Source: Polymorphospora lycopeni
Lineage (GTDB): Bacteria; Actinomycetota; Actinomycetes; Mycobacteriales; Micromonosporaceae
Length of the DNA stretch: 64,000 nucleotides
Reading direction: 5' to 3'
Assembly: GCF_042237075.1 (NCBI RefSeq)
Contig: NZ_JBCGDC010000003.1
Span: forward strand, 72,062-136,061
Part shown: positions 52,101 through 59,455 of the stretch, piece by piece
Layout: each line of letters begins with the position of its first letter
Numbering within the stretch: the first letter of the stretch is position 1
Translations under genes and position numbers: made by a program
Notes under the pieces: generated by a model
Seen by the model: the letters and a program-made list of their open reading frames with translations, nothing else
What the model was told of the DNA's origin: nothing
Database searches by the model: none

Positions 52101-53381
52101 ATGCACCGCATCGCGCACCGCGCATTCGCGATCGCCGCCTGCGCCGTACTGGTCACCGCACTGGCCGCCTGTGGCGGTGACGGGGCCGGCCCGGATCGGG
52201 CGGCGGTCCCCGGTGTCACCGACACCGAGATCCTGGTCGGCACGCACATGCCGCTGACCGGGCCGGCCTCGGCCGGCTACTCGAAGATCGCGCCGGCCAC
52301 CAAGGCGTACTTCGACCACGTCAACGCCAACGGCGGGGTGTACGGCCGGAAGATCAACTACAAGATCATGGACGACGGCTACAACCCGGCGACCACCCAG
52401 CAGGTGGTCCGCGAGCTGGTGCTGCAGGACAAGGTGTTCGCCATCCTCAACGGGCTCGGCACCCCGCCGCACAGCGGCGTGCTGGACTTCCTCAACACCA
52501 GCCGGGTGCCGGACCTCTTCGTCGCCTCCGGCAGCCGGGCCTGGAACGCGCCGGACCGCTACCCGTACACCTTCGGTTTCAACACCGACTACACCGTCGA
52601 GGGCAAGATCCTCGCCACGTACGTCAGGAACAACCTCGCCGGGCAGAAGGTCTGCTTCTTCGGCCAGGACGACGACTTCGGCCAGGACAGTCTGGCCGGC
52701 GTGGAACAGGTGCTCGGCGCGACCGCGGTGGCGGTCAAGCAGACGTACGTCACCAGCAACACCAACGTCGCGCCGCAGATCGGTGAGCTGAAGGCCGGCG
52801 GCTGCCAGGTCGTCGTCCTGGCCACCGTGCCGGGGTTCACCGCGCTGTCGATCGGCACCGCGGCCCGGATCGGGTTCGCGCCGACATGGCTGGTCTCCGG
52901 CGTGGGCGGTGACTACACCACGCTCGCCGCCCAGCTCGGTGACGCCAAGGGGCTGCTGGAGGGGATGCTCGGGGTGAACTACCTGCCCTCGGCCGCCGCC
53001 ACCGACGACCCGTGGACCACGCTCTTCCGCAAGATCAACGATGAGCGCAACGGCGGCGCGGCGTTCGACGGCAACATCGTCTACGGCATGTCGGTCGGCT
53101 ACCTCTTCGTACAGGCGCTGCTCGCCGCCGGCGAGGACCTGACCCGGCAGGGCCTGATCGACGCGATCGAGCGGGGCGGTTTCAAAGGGCCCGGCCTGGC
53201 GCCGCTGCGGTTCGCCAAGGACAACCACTCCGGGTACGGCGGCATGCGGATGATCAAGGTGGAGCAGGGGAAGCAGGACTACTTCGGCCCCACCTACGAG
53301 ACCGACTCGGGCGGCGGCCCGGTCAACGAGTACCCGGAGGCGCCGCCGGCCCCGCCCGCGAACGGGATCCCGTCCGTCTGA
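52101..53381 (+). CDS. Branched-chain-type ABC transporter substrate-binding lipoprotein
   Basis: 426 residues from ATG 52101. Lipobox LVTALAAC (about 17-24). The mature part starts as a Leu/Ile/Val-binding (Peripla_BP_6) protein: DTEILVGTHMPLTGPASAGYS (about 42-62), VNANGGVYGRKINYKIMDDGYNP (about 75-97) and later FFGQDDDFGQDSL. The substrate of such proteins ranges from amino acids to aromatic and alicyclic acids; the surrounding acyl-CoA genes favour an organic acid. It converges with the thiolase gene, and their open frames overlap by 88 bases. Confidence 0.93.
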   Translation: MHRIAHRAFAIAACAVLVTALAACGGDGAGPDRAAVPGVTDTEILVGTHMPLTGPASAGYSKIAPATKAYFDHVNANGGVYGRKINYKIMDDGYNPATTQQVVRELVLQDKVFAILNGLGTPPHSGVLDFLNTSRVPDLFVASGSRAWNAPDRYPYTFGFNTDYTVEGKILATYVRNNLAGQKVCFFGQDDDFGQDSLAGVEQVLGATAVAVKQTYVTSNTNVAPQIGELKAGGCQVVVLATVPGFTALSIGTAARIGFAPTWLVSGVGGDYTTLAAQLGDAKGLLEGMLGVNYLPSAAATDDPWTTLFRKINDERNGGAAFDGNIVYGMSVGYLFVQALLAAGEDLTRQGLIDAIERGGFKGPGLAPLRFAKDNHSGYGGMRMIKVEQGKQDYFGPTYETDSGGGPVNEYPEAPPAPPANGIPSV

Positions 53382-54664
53382 CCCGTCGGTGCCGCCCCCG
53401 GGTGCCGCGCACCCGGGGGCGGCCGGCGGGCGTCGTGGCCGCAGCGCAGCCGCTCGACGATCATTGCCATGCCCTGGCCGCCGCCGACGCACATGGTCTC
53501 CAGGCCGATGGTCCTGTCGTGCCAGCTCAGCGAGTTCAGCAGGGTGGTGGTGATGCGGGCACCGGTCATCCCGAACGGGTGGCCGACGGCGATCGCCCCG
53601 CCGTTGACGTTCAGCCGGTCCTCGTCGATGCCGAGTTGGTCGGCGCTGGCCACCACCTGCACCGCGAACGCCTCGTTGATCTCCACCAGGTCGACGTCCG
53701 AGATGGACATCCCGGCCCGGGCCAAAGCCTGCCGGGACGCCTCGACCGGGCCGAGCCCCATGATTTCCGGGGACAGCGCGGACAGCCCGGTGGCGACGAT
53801 CCGGGCCAGCGGCGCGATGCCCAGTTCCCGGGCGCGAACGTCGGACATGACCACCAGCGCCGCCGCGCCGTCGTTCAGCGGGCAGGAGTTGCCGGCGGTC
53901 ACCGTGCCGTCGGGGCGGAAGACCGGCTTCAGCGCGGCGACCGCCTCCCGGGTGACCCCCTTGCGCGGGCCGTCGTCGGCGGTGACCACGGTGCCGTCCG
54001 GGCGGGTGACCGGAGTGATCTCGCGGGCCCAGAAGCCGGCGGCGATCGCCTGTTCGGCGCGGTTCTGCGAGCGGACCGCGAACTCGTCCTGCCGGGCCCG
54101 GCTCACCCCGTGGAGCTGGGCGACGTTCTCCGCGGTCTGCCCCATCGCGACGTAGACGTCGGGCAGTCCGCCGTCCGCGCGGGGGTCACACCATGGCGCG
54201 GCGCCCGGCATCCCGGCCCGCTCCGCGGTCCGTTCCATCGCCCGGGCGAAGCGCGGGTTGGTGGTCTCCGGCAGCCCGTCGCCGCGGCCGCGGGCGTAGC
54301 GGGACACCGCCTCGACCCCGGCCGAGACGAAGACGTCCCCCTCGCCGGCCCGGATCGCGTGGAACGCCATGCGGGTGGTCTGCAGCGAGGAGGAGCAGTA
54401 GCGGTTGACCGTGGTGCCGGGCAGGTGGTCGAGGTCGAGCAGGACGGCGACGACCCGGCCCAGGTTGTAGCCCTGCTCGCCGGCGGGTTGCCCGGTGCCG
54501 AGCATGAGGTCGTCGATCTGGCGTGGATCGAGCTGCGGTACGGCGTCCAGGGCGGCCCGCACGATCGTCGCGGCCAGGTCGTCGGGGCGTACGTCGGTCA
54601 GGGAGCCCTTGTTGGCACGGCCGATCGGGGAGCGGGCGGCGGCGACGATGACGGCTTCGGGCAT
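53294..54664 (-). CDS. Acetyl-CoA acyltransferase (thiolase) with unusual C-terminal extension
   Basis: 456 residues from ATG 54664. Thiolase fold with the acylated Cys in VNRYCSSSLQTTRMA (about 86-100), the NEAFAVQ motif (about 340), GGAIAVGHPFGMTGAR (His, about 365) and the second Cys in METMCVGGGQGMAMI-like LETMCVGGGQGMAMIVERL (about 388-406). Family members stop right after this motif; here the frame continues about 50 Pro/Gly-rich residues, through a terminator hairpin and into the 3' end of the opposite gene. The extension is probably an accident of a lost stop. It cleaves 3-ketoacyl-CoA in the catabolic island and is divergent from SDR1 over a TetR-type site. Confidence 0.9.
   Translation of the reverse strand: MPEAVIVAAARSPIGRANKGSLTDVRPDDLAATIVRAALDAVPQLDPRQIDDLMLGTGQPAGEQGYNLGRVVAVLLDLDHLPGTTVNRYCSSSLQTTRMAFHAIRAGEGDVFVSAGVEAVSRYARGRGDGLPETTNPRFARAMERTAERAGMPGAAPWCDPRADGGLPDVYVAMGQTAENVAQLHGVSRARQDEFAVRSQNRAEQAIAAGFWAREITPVTRPDGTVVTADDGPRKGVTREAVAALKPVFRPDGTVTAGNSCPLNDGAAALVVMSDVRARELGIAPLARIVATGLSALSPEIMGLGPVEASRQALARAGMSISDVDLVEINEAFAVQVVASADQLGIDEDRLNVNGGAIAVGHPFGMTGARITTTLLNSLSWHDRTIGLETMCVGGGQGMAMIVERLRCGHDARRPPPGARHPGAAPTGQTDGIPFAGGAGGASGYSLTGPPPESVS
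53391..53423. terminator. Strong bidirectional hairpin
   Basis: GCCGCCCCCGGGTGC (53391-53405) and GCACCCGGGGGCGGC (53409-53423) form a perfect 15-bp stem around CGC, 10 bases after the binding-protein stop. On the minus strand it lies inside the open frame of the thiolase tail. Confidence 0.8.
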
Positions 54665-54762
54665 GGCTTCAGGCGTCCTCTCCGGAGCATCAATGTGCAC
54701 CAAGAGTGCGCTTACTTTGAGTGTGCTGTCCATCGAATCCCGGGTGGGAATCGTCACGGTGA

Positions 54763-54808
54763 TTGACGGGTCGGGCGGGCATTCCTAAAATCAGCACTGT
54801 GACTGCAA
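54763..54808 (+). promoter_or_regulatory. SDR operon promoter with TetR-type site; leaderless start
   Basis: TTGACG (54763-54768), 17 bases, TAAAAT (54786-54791): near-consensus. The GTG start codon at 54799 falls at the expected +1. AGCACTG-T-GACTGCAA (54793-54808) is an imperfect copy (12 of 16 defined bases with its two flanking bases) of the TTGCACTGnCAGTGCAA motif and covers the start. Confidence 0.65.
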
Positions 54809-55584
54809 AATCTGAGCATCCGGTCGACGGTCGCCTCGCCGGTCGGGTGGCCCTGGTGACCGGCGCCAGTCGCGGCATCGGGCTGGCCGTCGCCCGACGC
54901 CTCGTCGCCGAGGGCGCCCGGGTCGTGATCACCGGTCGCAAGGCGGCGCCGCTCGCCGAGGCGGTGACCGCCCTCGGCGGCCCGGCGGTGGCCCACGGCG
55001 TCCCCGGTGCGGCCGACGACCCCGAACACCGGGCGCGGGCCGTCGCCGAGACGACCGACACCTTCGGCCCGCTCGACATCCTGGTCAACAACGCCGGCAC
55101 CAACCCGGTGTACGGGCCGCTCACCGAACTCGACCTCGGCGCGGCGCGGAAGATCATGGAGGTCAACGTGCTCGCCGCGCTCGGTTGGGTCCAGCAGGCC
55201 CGCGCGGCCGGCTTCGGCGAACACGGCGGTGCCGTGGTCAACCTCTCCTCGGTCTCCGCGTTCAAACCCGCCGCCGGCATCGCCTTCTACGGCATCAGCA
55301 AGGCCGCGCTCAACCAGCTCACCGCCGCGCTCGCCGTCGAACTGGCGCCCCGGATCAGGGTCAACGCGGTCGCCCCGGCGGTGGTGAAGACCCGCTTCGC
55401 CGCCGCCCTCTACGAGGGGCGCGAGGCCGAGGTCGCCGCCGGATACCCGCTCGGCCGGCTCGGCGAACCGGCCGACGTCGCCGCCGCCGTCGCCTTCCTC
55501 GCCGGCCCCGACGCCGCCTGGATCACCGGCCAGACCCTGATCGTCGACGGTGGACTCACCGTCGCCGACCGGGCCGCCGGATGA
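54799..55584 (+). CDS. SDR-family oxidoreductase 1
   Basis: 261 residues from GTG 54799, chosen because the promoter places +1 there. Classical SDR: VTGASRGIGLAVARRL (cofactor glycine motif, about 17-32), NNAGT (about 95), Ser in NLSSVSAF (about 152), YGISKAALNQL with catalytic Tyr and Lys (about 167-175) and a final GQTLIVDGGLTV. Probably oxidises a 3-hydroxyacyl-CoA or alcohol intermediate before the thiolase step. Overlaps SDR2 by ATGA. Confidence 0.92.
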   Translation: MTAKSEHPVDGRLAGRVALVTGASRGIGLAVARRLVAEGARVVITGRKAAPLAEAVTALGGPAVAHGVPGAADDPEHRARAVAETTDTFGPLDILVNNAGTNPVYGPLTELDLGAARKIMEVNVLAALGWVQQARAAGFGEHGGAVVNLSSVSAFKPAAGIAFYGISKAALNQLTAALAVELAPRIRVNAVAPAVVKTRFAAALYEGREAEVAAGYPLGRLGEPADVAAAVAFLAGPDAAWITGQTLIVDGGLTVADRAAG

Positions 55585-56429
55585 CCCCGGTCGGCCTCGA
55601 CCTCACCGACGCGGTGGTGGTGGTCACCGGCGGCGGGTCGGGCATCGGGGCCGCCCTCGCCGAACGCTTCGTCGCCGCCGGTGCCCGGGTCGTCGTCAAC
55701 GACCTGGACCCGGCCGCCGCCGAAGCCGTCGCCGCCCGGATCGGCGCCCTCGCCGTCGCGGGCGACGCCGCCGACCCCGACTTCGTCGACCGGCTCGTCG
55801 ACCGGGTCTGGACCGAATTCGGCGGCCTGGACCTCTTCTGCGCCAACGTCGGCATCGCTCCCGAAGGGGGAGCCGACGCCCCGGTCGAGGTCTGGACGAC
55901 GGCCTGGCGGGTCAACGTCATGTCCCAGGTCCACGCCGCCCGCGCGCTGCTGCCCCGCTGGCTCGCCGACGGGCAGGGCCGGCTCCTGGTCACCGCCTCC
56001 GCCGCCGGGCTGCTGACCATGCTCGGCAACGCGCCGTACTCGGTCACCAAACACGCCGCGCTCGGCTTCGCCGAATGGCTGCGGGCCAGCTACGAGCACC
56101 GGGGGATCGTCGTCCAGGCGCTCTGCCCGCAGGGCGTACGCACCCCGATGCTGGCCCGCTCCGGGCCGATGGGCGGCGCGCTGCTCGACGACGGCGCGCT
56201 CACCCCCGACCAGGTCGCCGACTCGGTGCTGGCGGCGATGGCCGACGACCGCTTCCTGGTGCTGCCGCACCCCGAGGTGGCAGACTTCTATCTCCACCGG
56301 GCCAGCGACCCGGACCGGTGGCTGAGTGCGATGAACCGCCTGCAACAGCGCCACGAGTCGGCGCCCACCCCCGTCCGGCCCGGCGCGGAGGGAGCCGTCA
56401 TGGGCGAGCGCGGCAAGCCGGCGTCATGA
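55581..56429 (+). CDS. SDR-family oxidoreductase 2
   Basis: 282 residues from ATG 55581. It has VTGGGSGIGAALAERFVAAG (about 15-34), CANVGIAPEGG in place of NNAG (about 86), ASAAGLL and YSVTKHAALGF with catalytic Tyr and Lys (about 154-158). The last 35 residues (HESAPTPVRPGAEGAVMGERGKPAS) are a Pro/Gly-rich tail including the GER junction repeat. Its stop overlaps the first of three tandem mini-ORFs leading to the kinase gene. Confidence 0.9.
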   Translation: MTPVGLDLTDAVVVVTGGGSGIGAALAERFVAAGARVVVNDLDPAAAEAVAARIGALAVAGDAADPDFVDRLVDRVWTEFGGLDLFCANVGIAPEGGADAPVEVWTTAWRVNVMSQVHAARALLPRWLADGQGRLLVTASAAGLLTMLGNAPYSVTKHAALGFAEWLRASYEHRGIVVQALCPQGVRTPMLARSGPMGGALLDDGALTPDQVADSVLAAMADDRFLVLPHPEVADFYLHRASDPDRWLSAMNRLQQRHESAPTPVRPGAEGAVMGERGKPAS

Positions 56430-56480
56430 GCGGGCCGGCAGCATGAGCGGACGGGCAGCATGAGCGGGTCGACAGCATGA
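56426..56480 (+). repeat. 17-bp tandem repeat forming a chain of three overlapping hexapeptide ORFs
   Basis: ATG codons recur exactly every 17 bases at 56426, 56443, 56460 and 56477. The first three open frames encode MSGPAA, MSGRAA and MSGSTA, each ending in a TGA that overlaps the next ATG; the fourth ATG starts the kinase gene. The repeat unit is ATGAGCGGGCCGGCAGC with few changes. The first ATG overlaps the SDR2 stop, so ribosomes could hand over four times without leaving the mRNA. Confidence 0.75.
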
Positions 56481-57499
56481 GCGGGCCGCCCGGTCTGGAC
56501 CTCGACCGGCTCCGCGAACACCTCGCCCAGCATGCCCCGGGCCTGGTCGCCGGGCAACTGCGGGCCGAACTGCTGGTCGGTGGCCGGTCCAACCTGACGT
56601 ACGCGGTGACCGACGGGACGTCGCGGTGGGTGCTGCGCCGCCCACCACTCGGGCACGTCCTGGCCACCGCACACGACATGACCCGGGAGTACCGGGTGCT
56701 CAGCGCGCTCGGGCCGCCCGGCTTCCCCGTACCGCCGACGGTGCTCCTCTGCCCGGACCCGGCGGTCCTCGGCGCCCCCTTCTACCTGATGGCATACGTC
56801 GACGGCGTCATCCACCGGGACCCCGCCGAGCTGGAACGGCTCGGTCCGGACCGGGTACGCGCCCTCGTGCTCGCCCTGGTGGAGGTGCTCGCCGACCTGC
56901 ACGCCTTACCGCCGGCCGAGGTGGGGCTGGCCGACTTCGGCCGCCCGGAGGGCTACAACGACCGGCAGGTCCGGCGCTGGAAACGGCAGCTCGACGCCTC
57001 GCGCGGCCGCGACGTGCCGGGCATCGACCACCTGCACGAGCGGCTGGCCGCGGCCGTACCCGCCGGCGGCGCCGGCACGATCGTGCACGGCGACTTCCGG
57101 CTGGACAACGTGCTGATCGGCCCGGAGGGCGGGATCCGCGCGGTGCTCGACTGGGAGATGTCGACCCTCGGTGACCCGCTGAGCGACCTGGCACTGATGC
57201 TGATCTACGCCGACCGGCCGATGCCCGCCGCCGACGGCCCGACCCGCCCCGCGCTCGCCGTACCCGGTCACCCCGACCCGGCCGAGATCGCCGCGCACTA
57301 CGCGCGCCGATCCGGCCGCGACACCAGCGGCCTGCGCTGGTATCTCGCCTTCGCCGCCTTCAAGCTCGCGGTGATCCTCGAGGGCGTGCACTACCGGTAC
57401 GTACGGGGGCAGACGGTCGGCCCCGGCTTCGAGGGGATCGGCGCGCAGGTCGCGCCGCTGGTCCGGCAGGCACACGAGACTTTGGATGGTTCGGTATGA
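56477..57499 (+). CDS. APH-family kinase, ACAD10/11 N-domain-like
   Basis: 340 residues from ATG 56477. Aminoglycoside-phosphotransferase fold: LLVGGRSNLTYAVTDG (about 33-48), WVLRRPPLGHVLATAHDMTREY (about 52-73), catalytic VHGDFRLDNVLI (about 202-213) and metal-binding LDWEMSTLGDPLSDLAL (about 225-241). This set of motifs is the one seen in the kinase half of ACAD10/ACAD11, which phosphorylates 4-hydroxyacyl-CoA. An ACAD11-like dehydrogenase follows, so a 4-hydroxy acid, not an antibiotic, is the likely substrate. Confidence 0.88.
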   Translation: MSGPPGLDLDRLREHLAQHAPGLVAGQLRAELLVGGRSNLTYAVTDGTSRWVLRRPPLGHVLATAHDMTREYRVLSALGPPGFPVPPTVLLCPDPAVLGAPFYLMAYVDGVIHRDPAELERLGPDRVRALVLALVEVLADLHALPPAEVGLADFGRPEGYNDRQVRRWKRQLDASRGRDVPGIDHLHERLAAAVPAGGAGTIVHGDFRLDNVLIGPEGGIRAVLDWEMSTLGDPLSDLALMLIYADRPMPAADGPTRPALAVPGHPDPAEIAAHYARRSGRDTSGLRWYLAFAAFKLAVILEGVHYRYVRGQTVGPGFEGIGAQVAPLVRQAHETLDGSV

Positions 57500-57573
57500 G
57501 CGAGCGTGGCGAGCGAATGGGTTGGCTCAGGTGGGTTCATGACGACTGCGAGCGAAGCGAGCAGGCGGCATGA
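57496..57573 (+). CDS. 25-residue linker mini-ORF coupled at both ends
   Basis: ATG 57496 overlaps the kinase stop and its TGA (57571-57573) overlaps the ATG of the next dehydrogenase (57570). The peptide begins MSERGERMGWLRWV and ends CERSEQAA. Like the 16230-16295 frame it is made of the MSER...ERSE repeat and closes a gap between two enzyme genes. Confidence 0.45.
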   Translation: MSERGERMGWLRWVHDDCERSEQAA

Positions 57574-58784
57574 ACTTCGATTTCGATGACCGTACGGAGG
57601 AACTGCGGGCCCGGCTGCTCGAGTTCATGGCCGAGCGGATCTATCCGGCCGAACAGGTCTTCGCCGAGCAGGCCCGGCACTCCGGCTGGTCGCACCCGCC
57701 GGTCCTCGACGAACTGCGCGCCGAGGCCCGCCGGCGCGGGCTCTGGAACCTCTTCCTTCCCGGCGCGTACGGCGCCGGCCTGACCAACCAGCAGTACGCC
57801 CCGCTCGCCGAGATCACCGGACGCAGTCCCGGCCTGGCCCCGGCCGCGCTGAACTGTGCCGCCCCGGACACCGGGAACATGGAGGTGCTGGCGGAGTTCG
57901 GCACCGCGGCGCAGCGCGAGCGGTGGCTGGAGCCGCTGCTCGACGCGCGGATCCGGTCGGCGTTCGCGATGACCGAGCCGGATGTCGCCTCGTCCGACGC
58001 GACCAACATCGCCACCCGGATCGAACGCGACGGCGACGAGTACGTCGTCAACGGCCGCAAGTGGTTCATCACCGGGGCGATGAACCCGCTCTGCCAGGTC
58101 TTCATCGTGATGGGCAAGACCGACCCGGACGCGCCCCGGCACCGGCAGCAGAGTCAGATCCTGGTGCCCCGGGACACCCCGGGAGTCACCATCCGCCGGG
58201 GCATGCACACCTTCGGCTGGGACGACGCCGACCACGGCGGGCATGCCGAGATCGACTTCGTCGACGTACGGGTGCCGGTGGGGAACCTGATCTCCACGGA
58301 GGGCTCCGGGTTCGCGATCGCCCAGGCGCGGCTCGGCCCGGGCCGGGTGCACCACTGCATGCGGCTGATCGGCATGGCCGAACGTGCCCTCGAGCTGATG
58401 TGCCGCCGGGTCAGCGGCCGGTACGCGTTCGGTGGGCCGCTGGCCGACCAGGGAGTGGTCCAGGACTGGATCGCCGAGGCCCGGGTCCGGATCGAGCAGG
58501 CCCGGCTGCTGGTGCTCAAGACCGCCTGGTTGATGGACACCGCGGGCAACAGGGCCGCCCGCACCGAGATCCAGGCGATCAAGATCGTCGTGCCGGAGAC
58601 GGCCCAGTGGGTGGTGGACCGGGCCATCCAGGCACACGGCGCGGCCGGGGTGAGCCAGGACACCCCGCTGGCGCGGCTGTGGGCGTCGGCCCGGACCATC
58701 CGGCTCGCCGACGGCCCCGACGAGGTGCACCGGCGGTCGCTGGCCCGGCGTGAGCTGCGCCGCCACCAGCCGGCGGGCGACTGA
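57570..58784 (+). CDS. Acyl-CoA dehydrogenase, ACAD10/11-like
   Basis: 404 residues from ATG 57570. The signature NCAAPDTGNMEVLAEFGT (about 90-107) is typical of ACAD10/11-type enzymes. FAMTEPDVASSDATNIATRI (about 132-151), VNGRKWFITGA, YAFGGPLADQGVVQDWIAEAR (about 285-305) and AIQAHGAAGVSQDTPLARLWASAR (about 347-370) complete the fold. With the preceding kinase it would convert a 4-phosphoryloxyacyl-CoA into an enoyl-CoA by phosphate elimination, as described for the mammalian fused enzymes and bacterial Lva-type pathways. Confidence 0.92.
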   Translation: MNFDFDDRTEELRARLLEFMAERIYPAEQVFAEQARHSGWSHPPVLDELRAEARRRGLWNLFLPGAYGAGLTNQQYAPLAEITGRSPGLAPAALNCAAPDTGNMEVLAEFGTAAQRERWLEPLLDARIRSAFAMTEPDVASSDATNIATRIERDGDEYVVNGRKWFITGAMNPLCQVFIVMGKTDPDAPRHRQQSQILVPRDTPGVTIRRGMHTFGWDDADHGGHAEIDFVDVRVPVGNLISTEGSGFAIAQARLGPGRVHHCMRLIGMAERALELMCRRVSGRYAFGGPLADQGVVQDWIAEARVRIEQARLLVLKTAWLMDTAGNRAARTEIQAIKIVVPETAQWVVDRAIQAHGAAGVSQDTPLARLWASARTIRLADGPDEVHRRSLARRELRRHQPAGD

Positions 58785-58790
58785 CCGCCA

Positions 58791-58807
58791 CTACACTGCG
58801 GGTGCAG
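58791..58807 (+). promoter_or_regulatory. Weak TetR-type operator upstream of the TetR gene
   Basis: CTACACTGCGGGTGCAG matches TTGCACTGnCAGTGCAA at 11 of 16 defined positions and lies 30 bases before the TetR start, suggesting autoregulation. Confidence 0.45.
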
Positions 58808-58836
58808 GTTTCGACGGTCGGCAGGAGCACGAGGCG

Positions 58837-59442
58837 ATGACTGACACCGAGGCACCGGTGCGGGTGGATGGACGTACCGCCCGCGCGGAACGCACCCGGG
58901 CGGCGATCGTCGACGCGCATCTGGCGCTGATCGGTGAGGGCGACCTGCGGCCGACCGGTGAGCGGATCGCCGAGCGGGCCGGGGTCTCCCTGCGGGCGCT
59001 CTGGACCAATTTCAAGGACATGGAGACCCTGTTCGAGGCCAGCGGTGAGCGGGTGCTCGCCGAGCAGCAGGCCGCCCACCGGCCGATCCCGGCGGAGTTG
59101 TCGCTGGCCAAGCGGGTGGACGCCTTCTGCCGGCAACGTGCCCGGCTGCTCCAGCTGATCACCCCCTCGGCGCGGGCCGCGCAGTTGCGCGAACCGACCT
59201 CGGAGCAGTTGCGCCGTAACCGGGCCAAGCACATCGAACGGCTCCGGGACGAGGTGAGCGAGGTGTTCGCCGTCGAACTCGCCGCGGCCGGGCGGGGCCG
59301 CGGGCAACTGCTCAACGCGGTGGTCGCGGCGACGATGTGGCCGGCCTGGTCGATGCTCCGCGACGGGCTGGGGCTCGGCGTCGACGAGGCCCGCCGGACG
59401 ATGGCCCGTACCGTCACCGCCCTGCTGACCGCCCGCGACTGA
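58837..59442 (+). CDS. TetR-family regulator of the acyl-CoA catabolic island
   Basis: 201 residues from ATG 58837. HTH at about 18-65: TRAAIVDAHLALIGEGDLRPTGERIAERAGVSLRALWTNF (region), with RALWTNFKDMETLF replacing the usual YxHF. The ligand domain contains an AQLREPTSEQLRRNRAKHIERL segment. It follows the last catabolic gene and is preceded by a copy of the motif found at the island's promoters, so it is the best candidate for their repressor, with an acyl-CoA as inducer (inference). Confidence 0.88.
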   Translation: MTDTEAPVRVDGRTARAERTRAAIVDAHLALIGEGDLRPTGERIAERAGVSLRALWTNFKDMETLFEASGERVLAEQQAAHRPIPAELSLAKRVDAFCRQRARLLQLITPSARAAQLREPTSEQLRRNRAKHIERLRDEVSEVFAVELAAAGRGRGQLLNAVVAATMWPAWSMLRDGLGLGVDEARRTMARTVTALLTARD

Positions 59443-59455
59443 CCGCCCGCGACCG

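Noticed and set aside
56426..56480. CRISPR-like repeat array
   Set aside because: The 17-bp units are directly adjacent with no spacers and each encodes a start codon; no cas genes are near. No CRISPR array was seen anywhere in the window.
56477..57499. Aminoglycoside resistance gene
   Set aside because: The APH fold alone suggests this, but the motifs and the adjacent ACAD11-like gene fit an acyl-CoA kinase.
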